This document shows positions 57,114-64,000 of a stretch of DNA of 64,000 nucleotides, one piece after another. Where the stretch lies: the NCBI RefSeq assembly GCF_036850765.1, contig NC_089498.1:76796305-76860304 (forward strand), in the 5' to 3' direction. Origin of the DNA: Saccopteryx bilineata. Its lineage: Eukaryota; Chordata; Mammalia; Chiroptera; Emballonuridae. Positions within the stretch are counted from its first letter, which is position 1. The number at the start of each line of letters is the position of its first letter. The translations under genes and the position numbers were made by a program. The notes under the pieces are model-generated. The model had not been told where the DNA came from and searched no databases. It was given only the letters and a program-made list of their open reading frames with translations.

Positions 57114-59474
57114 CAGATGGTCCTCGGGTTATGACACAGTTCTGTTCCTACAACAGTGATATAACCTGTATTTTGGTGTAAGTCAAAACACACCCTAGCC
57201 TAAGTCATTTACCTTTTCTAACACAGTTGTAAAATCATAATCTAGAACATAAAAACACAACTAAGCCACAGAAAAAGGAGAAGAACATAAATATACTGTA
57301 CTGTACACTATACTGAAGTAACAGAAAAAGTGACAAAAGAGTGTAAAAAAATTTGTTACCATTATTTCTGTGGTTGACTTGCACACTGGAAGGGGCATTG
57401 CAAGGTGGGAGAGAGTGACCTATTGGGAGGAGGGGGCTGGAGAGGCAGGAGAACCTGCAGAAGGTGCTGGAGATACTGGGTCAGGTGAATCCGGATTGCC
57501 TAAGGAACATGCAGGAGACGCTGGAGATGATTCTACCTGTACTACAGGTGTTTCATCTAGAGAAGCAGCTGATGTGAGGGCACAGGATCTGTTGCAGGCC
57601 TCTCTACCTCCTTAAAGAATTGTTTCAGGCTAGTCTGGAAGTTTGATGACTTCTCTTCCAAAATCTGCCTATAGCATTACAGCATCCATAACAGCTCTGT
57701 AGACCTTACTGAATCTGTCATTGCTGGGGTCCTCAGCCTGACATTTTACCAATCCCTCCTCTACCATAGAAAAACCTTCTGCCAAACCCTTGGTAGTAAA
57801 TCTCTTGGGTTCTGAGGTTTCTATCTCTTCCTCTCAGTCACCTGCTTCTCCAGCTGAATGAGGTCCAGAGCAGACAGCTCCTCTCTGTGTGACGCCAGTA
57901 GCTCTGTGACATCCTCAGCCTCCACCTCCAAATCAAGCTGTTTACCCATGGCAACAACCTTCTCTGTTACAGCCTCCACGGACTCCTCAAAGCCATGGAA
58001 GTCACACACAAACTGGGGACAGTTTGTTCCACACACCATTTGTTTGTTCTCACTTCATCCCAGGCAAAAGCAATGTTTTGTACAGCATTGTAAACGTTGT
58101 AAGACTTTCAAAAGTCTTTGAGTGTCAGGTTCTTGTCCTTCTCAGTTGCATGAAGGGCCATAGCAAGTGTCCTCCGGAGGTAGTAGGCCTTAAAAGAGGC
58201 AATGACACCTTGGTCCATGGGCTGTAAAAAGGCAGTGGTATTAGGTGGAAGGTAAACCACCTTGACATTAGGGTTGAAGTCACTCAAGTGGGCAGGGTGG
58301 CCAGGGGCATTATCCAGCACTAGCAACACCTTAAAAGGTAGCCCCTTGCTAACACAGTAGTCCTTCACAGCTGGCACAAAATGGCTGAAAACAACTCAAA
58401 AATCTGAAGTGTCACCCATGCCTTCTTGTTAGACCTCCAGATGTCAGGGAGTTGACCCTTCCAAATGGCCTTTAGTGCCCTTAGATTTTCCGCCTGGTAT
58501 ACCAACAGAGGCCTTGAGTTTGAAGTCACCTGCAGCATTCCTCCCAAGAAGCAAAGTCAGTCCCTCCTTGCCAGCTTTACGGCCTGGTTTTGTCTTCTTC
58601 CTCATAAGGCCTGTCTTGTCAACATTAAACACTTGTTCAGCACAGTAGCCCCCCCTCTTTAATGAATTCAACCAACCTATTAGGAAATTTGCTGCTGCTT
58701 TCTCTTCCCCACTAGCAGATTCACCCTGCAACTTAAAGTTATGCAAGTTGACATGAGCTTTGAAACGCATGAACCAACCCCTACTAGCCACAAACTCTTC
58801 ACTCCCTTCCCCCTTTTCACTTTTTATTGCCTCAAACAATTGTTTAGCCTTTTCCTGAATCAACATTAGACTAAGTGGTGTATGCCATTGATGCTGGTCT
58901 TCCAGCCACAAAACTAGCAATCTTTCCATCTCAATCATTATGCCTTTTCACTGTTTAGTAATCACAGTCGATTTTGTAAGGGCTGATCCCTTTATATGCT
59001 TTAGGATATGGTCTTTATCCTTGATAAGTGTTGCTGCAGTAGAGCAGCTAAGGCCTAGCACACAGCCAGTGTTCATTGCTGATTCTCTTTGATCTCTTTA
59101 CAATGTCTAATTTCATTCCCATCACGATGGCTTTCCTCTTCTTCGAAGCACTACCATCTGAAGACTCTAACTTTTGTTTAGGAGCCATGAAAAGGGTCAA
59201 AAAGTCGCCAAAACAATGCAAATGGAACACTTTTGCTTTTAACAGTCCAAACTGACATAGGTAAGCATACTGGGGGATGCCAGCCCTCACTCATATGCTG
59301 CATTACTGCGTATTCTTTCACTATGCACAACCAAACTAGTTTGCCCACGTAGTCCGTAAGTACTGTGCTAACTCTGTAAGCTGAAACACATCTCAGCTTT
59401 TAAAAGTTTTTATGGGAGTATCATAAACTCGAAACATCATATGTTGAGACTCTTGTAACCTGAGGAACCCACTG
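57114..59474 (-). mobile_element. Tigger transposon, end to end
   Basis: The 2361-bp unit has TA on both flanks (57112-57113 and 59475-59476). On the minus strand it starts CAGTGGGTTCCTCAGGTTAC and its far end is the inverted CAGATGGTCCTCGGGTTATG, imperfect inverted repeats of about 20 bp. The order inside is leader, transposase, then a GC-rich tail (57370-57620). No later insertion interrupts it, so it is probably younger than the Tigger1 copy. Confidence 0.9.
57821..59188 (-). pseudogene. Tigger transposase, full-length but frameshifted
   Basis: Starts at the ATG at 59188 with MAPKQKLESSDGSASKKRKA, typical of CENP-B/pogo-like transposases. The first HTH breaks near HWLCARP. The next segment (58938-58444) has MERLLVLWLEDQ, the CENP-B-type DNA-binding domain ending RGWFMRFKAH, and VFNVDKTGL, keeping the first catalytic Asp though the following Glu is Lys. 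A frameshift leads to RPLLVYQAENLRALK and IWRSNKKAWV. Another leads to LLVLDNAPGHPAHL (second Asp) and PPNTTAFLQPMDQGVIASFK (third Asp). The C-terminus has CPQFVCDFHGFEE and an acidic stretch ending at 57821. At least three frame breaks make it inactive. Confidence 0.92.
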
Positions 59475-59540
59475 TATATGTATATATAAATATCTATAAA
59501 CAACATGAGGGACTGATTTGTAGGTTCTTTTTATTTTTCT

Positions 59541-59846
59541 TTTTAAGGTGAGAGGAGGGGAGATAATGAGGCAGACTCTTGCATGTGCCTCAACAGGGCT
59601 ATAGATGCTCAAGTACCAAGCTTTTTAGTGCCTGAGGCTGACACGCTTGGACTAATTTAGCTATCCTCAGTGCCTGGAGCCATGCTTGAACCAATTGAAC
59701 CACTGGCTGGGAATGGAAAGAGGGAAAGAAGAGAGTGAGGAAAGAGGGAGAGAAGCAGATGGTGGCTTCTCTTGTGTGCCCTGACAGGAAATCGAATCTA
59801 GGACTTCCCAAACTGATGTTGTACCCACTGAGCCACTGGCCAGGTT
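59541..59846 (-). mobile_element. Long tRNA-derived bat SINE, older variant
   Basis: AAGGTGAGAGGAGGGGAGAT tail side and GAGCCACTGGCCAGG box A side. It lies just right of the Tigger element. Confidence 0.83.
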
Positions 59847-60143
59847 TGTTCTGTAGGTGTTAAAACATTATATAAATGCTATTTTACTGTCTATCCTTAC
59901 ATTTTTTTAAAAAAATTAATTTTACTGGGGTGGCATTGATAAATCAGGGTACATATGTTCAGAGAATACATCTCTAGGTTATTTTGACATTTGATTAGGC
60001 TGCATTCCCATCACCCAAAGTCCAATTGTCTTCCGTCACCTTCTAACTGGTTTTCTTTGTGCCCTCCCCTCCCCCAAACCTCTCCCTCTCCTCTCCCCAC
60101 CCAGTAACCCCCATACTCTTGACCATGTGTCTGAGTCTCATTT

Positions 60144-63100
60144 TTACGTCCCACCTATGTATGGAATCATATAGTTCTTAGTTTTTTCTGATTTACTTAT
60201 TTCACTCAGTATAATGTTATCAAGGTCCATCCATGTTGTTGTAAATGATCCGATGTCATCATTTCTTATGGCTGAGTAGTATTCCATAGTATATATGTAC
60301 CAAAGCATTTTAATCCACTCGTCCACTGACGGACACTTGGGCTGTTTCCAGATCTTCGCTATTGTGAACAATGCTGCCATAAACATGGGGTGCATTTCTT
60401 CTTTACAAACAGTGCTATGATGTTCTTGGGGTATATTCATAAAAGTGGTATAGCTGGGTCAAAAGGCAATTCGATTTTTAATTTTTTGAGGAATCTCCAT
60501 ACTGTTTTCCACAGTGGCTGCACCAGTCTGCATTCCCACCAGCAGTGCAGGAGGGTTCCCTTTCCTCCACATCCTCGCCAGCACTTATTCTGTGTTGTTG
60601 ATGAGCGCCATTCTGACTGGTGTGAGGTGATATCTCATTGTGGTTTTAATTTGAATTTCTCTAATGATTAGTGATGTTGAGTATTTTTTCATAAGCCTAT
60701 TGGCCATCTGTATGTCCCCTTTGGAAAAGTGTCTATTCATTTCTTTCGCCTATTTTTTTGTTTTTTGTATTTTTCTGAAGTTGGAAATGGGGAGGCAGTC
60801 AGACAGACTCCCGCAGGCACCGGACTGGGATCCACCGGCATGCCCACCAGGGGGTGTTACTCTGCCCATCTGGGGCATTGCTCTGTTGCAACCAGGGCCA
60901 TTCTAGTGCCTGAGGCATAGGCCATGGAGCCATCCTCAGCGCTCAGGCCAACCCTGCTCCAATGGAGCCTTGGCTGTGGGAGGGGATGAGAGAGACAGAG
61001 AAGAAGGAGAGGGGGAAGGGTGGAGAAGCAGATGGGTGCTTCTCCTGTGTACCCTGGCCGGGAATCAAACCCGGGACTCCTGCACTCCAGGCCGACGCTC
61101 CACCACTGAGCCAACCGGCCAGGGCTCTTTCGCCTATTTTTTGATTAGATTGTTTGTCTTCCTGGTATTGAGTTTTACAAGTTCTTTATAAATTTTGGTT
61201 ATTAACTCCTTATCAGACGTATTGTCAAATATATTCTCTCATTGTATAGGTTGTCTTTTTATTCTGTTCTTATTGTCTTTAGCTGTGCAAAAGCTTTTTA
61301 GTTTGATAGAGTCCCATTTGTTTATCCTGTCTTTTATTTCACTTGCCTGTGGAGATAAATCGGCAAATATATTGCTGAGAGAGATGTCAGAAAGCTTATT
61401 ACCTATGTTTTCTTCTAAGATGCTTATAGTTTTACGGCTTACATTTAAGTCTTTTATCTATTTTGAGTTTATTTTTGTGAGTGGTGTAAATTGGTGGTGT
61501 AGTTCCATTTTTTTGCAGGTAGCTGTCCAATTTTCCCAACACCATGTGTTGAAGCGGCTGTCTTTACTCCAATGTATGCTCTTACCTCCTTTGTCAAATA
61601 TCAGTTGTCCATAAAAGTGTGGGTTTATTTCTGGGTTCTCAGTTCTGTTCCATTGACCTTTATGCCTATTCTATGCAAGTACCAGGCTGTTTTGAGTACA
61701 ATGGCCTTGTAGGATAACTTGATATCCGGAAGTGTGATATCTCCCACATTATTCTTCCTTTTCAAGATTGTTGAGGCTATTTCATGTTCTCTTTTGGTTC
61801 CATATAAATTTTTGGAATATGTATTCTATATCTTTGAAGTAAGTCATTGGTATTTTAATCGGTATTGCATTGAATTTATAAATTACTTAGGGTAATATAG
61901 ACATTTTAATGATGTTTATTCTTCCTAACCATGAGCACGGTATATGCTTCCACTTGTTTGTATCTTACCTGATTTTCTTTATCAATGTTTTATAATTTTC
62001 CGAGTACAAGTCTTTAATCTCCCTGGTTAAATTTATTCCTAGGTACTTTATTTTTTTGTTGCAATGGTGAAGGGGATTGCTTCCTTAATTTCTCTTTCTG
62101 ACAGTTCATTGTTAGTATATAAAAATGCCTCTGATTTCTGAATATTAATTTTATATCCTGCCACCTTGCTGAATTCATTTATCAGATCCAGTAGTTTTTT
62201 GAGTGAGATTTTAGGGTTTTCTATATACAATATCATATCATCTGCAAATAATGATAGTTTTACTTCTTTTCCAATTTGGATGCCTTTTATTTCTTCTTCT
62301 TCTTTGATTGCTGTAGGTAGGACTACCAGAACTATGTTGAATAAAAGTGGTGAAAGGGGGAGCACCCCTGCCTTGTTCCTGATCTTAAGGGGATTGCTTT
62401 TAATTTTTGCCCATTGAGTATGATGTTGGTTGTGGGTTTGTCATAGATGGCCTTTATCATGTTGAGGTATGTTCCCTGTATTCCCACTTTGCTGAGAGTT
62501 TTGATCATAAATGGGTGCTGCATTTTATCAAATGCTTTTTCTATATCTGTTGAAATTATCATGTGGTTTTTCTCCTTCCTTTTGTTTATGTGATGAATCA
62601 CATTGATTGATTTGCAGATATTGTACCAGCCTTGCCTCCCAAGAATAAATTCCACTTGATCATGGTGTACGATTTTTTTTCATATATTGCTGGATCCGGT
62701 TTGCTAATATTTTGTTGAGGATTTTATTATCTAAATTCATCAGGGATATTGGGCTTAATTTTCTTTCTTTATGTTGTCATTGCCTGGTTTTGGAATCAGA
62801 ATTATACTTGCCTCATAAAAGGAGCTTGGAAGTCTTCCTTCCTCTTGAATTTTTTGAAATAGCTTGAGAAGGATAGGAGTTAGTTCTTCTTTGAATATTC
62901 ACTTGTGAAGCCATCAGGCCCAGGACTTTTCTGTTTTGGGAGTTTTTTGATAACTGTTTCAATCTCATTTGTTGTAATTGGTCTGTTTAGATTTTCTGAT
63001 TCTTCCAGATTAATTTTGGAAGATTATATGTTTCTAGGAATTTGTCCATTTCATGTAGGTTGTCTAGTTTTTTGGCATACAGTTCTTCATAGTATTTTCT

Positions 63101-63990
63101 TACAATATTTTGTATTTCAGTTGTGTCAGTTGTTATTTCTCCAGTCTCATTTCTAATTTTATTTATTTGAGTTCTCTCTCTTTTTTTCTTGATGAGTCTG
63201 GTTAAAGGTTCATTGATCTTGTTTACCTTTTCAAAGAACCAGCTCCTGGTTTCATTGATCCTCTGTATTGTTTCTTTAGCCTCTATGTCATTTATTTCTG
63301 CTCTGATTTTTATTATTTCCTTCTTTCTACTAGCTCTGGGCTGTAATTGCTGTTCTTTTTCTAGTTCTTTTAGATGCAGGGTCAAGGTGTTTATTTGAGC
63401 TTTTTCTAGCTTCTTAAGGTATGCTTGTAATGCTATGAACTTCCCTCTCAGGACTGCTTTTGCTGTGTCCCATAAATTTTGAGTTGATGTATGCCCATTT
63501 TCATTCGTTTCTAGGAGTTTTTTTATTTCTTCTTTGATCTCATTGTTAACCCATTTGTTATTTAATAACCTGCTATTTAGTTTCCAAATGTTTGAGTATT
63601 TTTTATTTTTACTGTTGTGATTAACTTCTAATTTCATGCCATTGTGATAAGAGGAAGTGCTCTATATGGTTTCAATCTTCTTAAATTTGTTGAGACCACT
63701 TTTGTGCCCTAACATGTCTATTCTAGAGAATGTACCATGGGCACTTGAAAAGAATGTATATTCTGCTGCTTTAGGGTGAAAGGTTCTGAAGATATCTATT
63801 AAATCAAGTTGATCTAGTATGTCCTTTAAGTGTGCTATTTCTTTATTAACTTTCCTTCTTGAGGATCTATCTAGTGATGTTAGTGGGGTATTGAAATCTC
63901 CTACTATTATAGTATTGCTGTTGATCTCGCCCTTTAAATCCATCAAAGTCTTTTGTATATATTTATGTGCTCCTATATTAGGTGCATAGA
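60144..63990 (-). pseudogene. L1 ORF2 (endonuclease/reverse transcriptase), broken, partial
   Basis: Minus-strand pieces in order. Endonuclease end: IIVGDFNTPLTSLDRSSRRK (about 63910), keeping the GDFN motif, and EYTFFSSAHGTFSRIDMLGH. Inter-domain: a 216-residue open stretch 63637-62987 with [14 protein letters not shown] and [20 protein letters not shown]. Reverse transcriptase: [20 protein letters not shown] with the first catalytic Asp, [11 protein letters not shown], then [13 protein letters not shown] with the catalytic FADD motif near 62250. C-terminal: YTMEYYSAIRNDDIGSF (60350-60250). Frames shift several times and a SINE interrupts it. The motifs survive better than in copy B, so it is younger, but it is not functional as read. 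Confidence 0.9.
60759..61125 (-). mobile_element. Long tRNA-derived bat SINE
   Basis: Complete copy inside L1 copy D with the duplication TCTTTCGCCTATTTTTT at 60742-60758 and 61126-61142. Confidence 0.94.
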
Positions 63991-64000
63991 TATTTATAAT

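Larger units (their letters stand above)
59897..64000 (-). mobile_element. L1 copy D, long LINE running off the window
   Basis: The 3'UTR starts near ACTGGGGTGGCATTGATAAATC (59925) and ORF2 runs in antisense to the right edge. One SINE (60759-61125) is inserted. Sequence still resembling endonuclease reaches 63946, so the 5' part lies beyond the window. It appears less interrupted than the 40-47 kb nest. Confidence 0.9.

Noticed and set aside
57370..57615. 81-codon GC-rich frame with Gly/Glu/Ala
   Set aside because: It lies in the 3' tail of the Tigger element on the strand opposite its transposase.

Overview
This is AT-rich mammalian nuclear DNA, almost certainly from a microbat. The evidence is dense tRNA-derived SINEs of bat type, Laurasiatheria-style L1 (LINE-1) elements, and several young-looking DNA transposons, which are rare in most mammals. 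The spectrum of SINE variants makes me favour a horseshoe bat or Old World leaf-nosed bat (Rhinolophoidea), but that placement is from memory and only moderately sure. No bacterial or viral gene organisation is present. Nearly all the listed long reading frames are transposon remnants or antisense reads of SINEs and simple repeats.

The only candidate host coding sequence is a pair of exon-like segments on the + strand, at 8677-8730 and 14792-14912. Each has a good splice acceptor, the first has a perfect GTAAGT donor, and the reading phase joins cleanly across the roughly 6 kb between them. I do not recognise the protein. A much weaker 38-bp exon-like cassette lies at 50543-50580. Everything else reads as intron or intergenic DNA.

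Layout. 1-1.3 kb: pogo/Tigger remnant split by SINEs. 2-6.4 kb: SINEs, an L1 3' end, and an isolated L1 5'UTR flanked by an inverted pair of hAT elements. 7.5-15.7 kb: two copies of one hAT family with target-site duplications (TSDs), a Tigger-group MITE, the exon pair, SINEs, and an apparently end-to-end 0.9-kb Helitron carrying a helicase remnant. 17-26 kb: SINEs, a solo endogenous-retrovirus LTR with a 6-bp TSD, a 7SK RNA retropseudogene inserted in an old L1, and another Tigger. 27-36 kb: foldback pogo-like MITEs, two old LTR-like pieces, a (TTTC)n tract, further hATs, and two SINEs inserted back to back. 37-48 kb: a foldback MITE, microsatellites, and a nest of three L1s interrupted by four SINEs. 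52.5-55 kb: a Tigger1 copy with L1 and SINE insertions. 57.1-59.5 kb: a full-length but broken Tigger element. 59.9-64 kb: a large minus-strand L1 running off the window.

The elements do not form a pathway. What links them is layered insertion: SINEs and pseudogenes use the L1 machinery (A-tails, TSDs), pogo/Tigger elements insert at TA, hATs make 8-bp duplications, and the Helitron sits between A and T. Insertion order can often be read directly from the nesting. I see no CRISPR array, rRNA, functional tRNA gene or undescribed multigene system.
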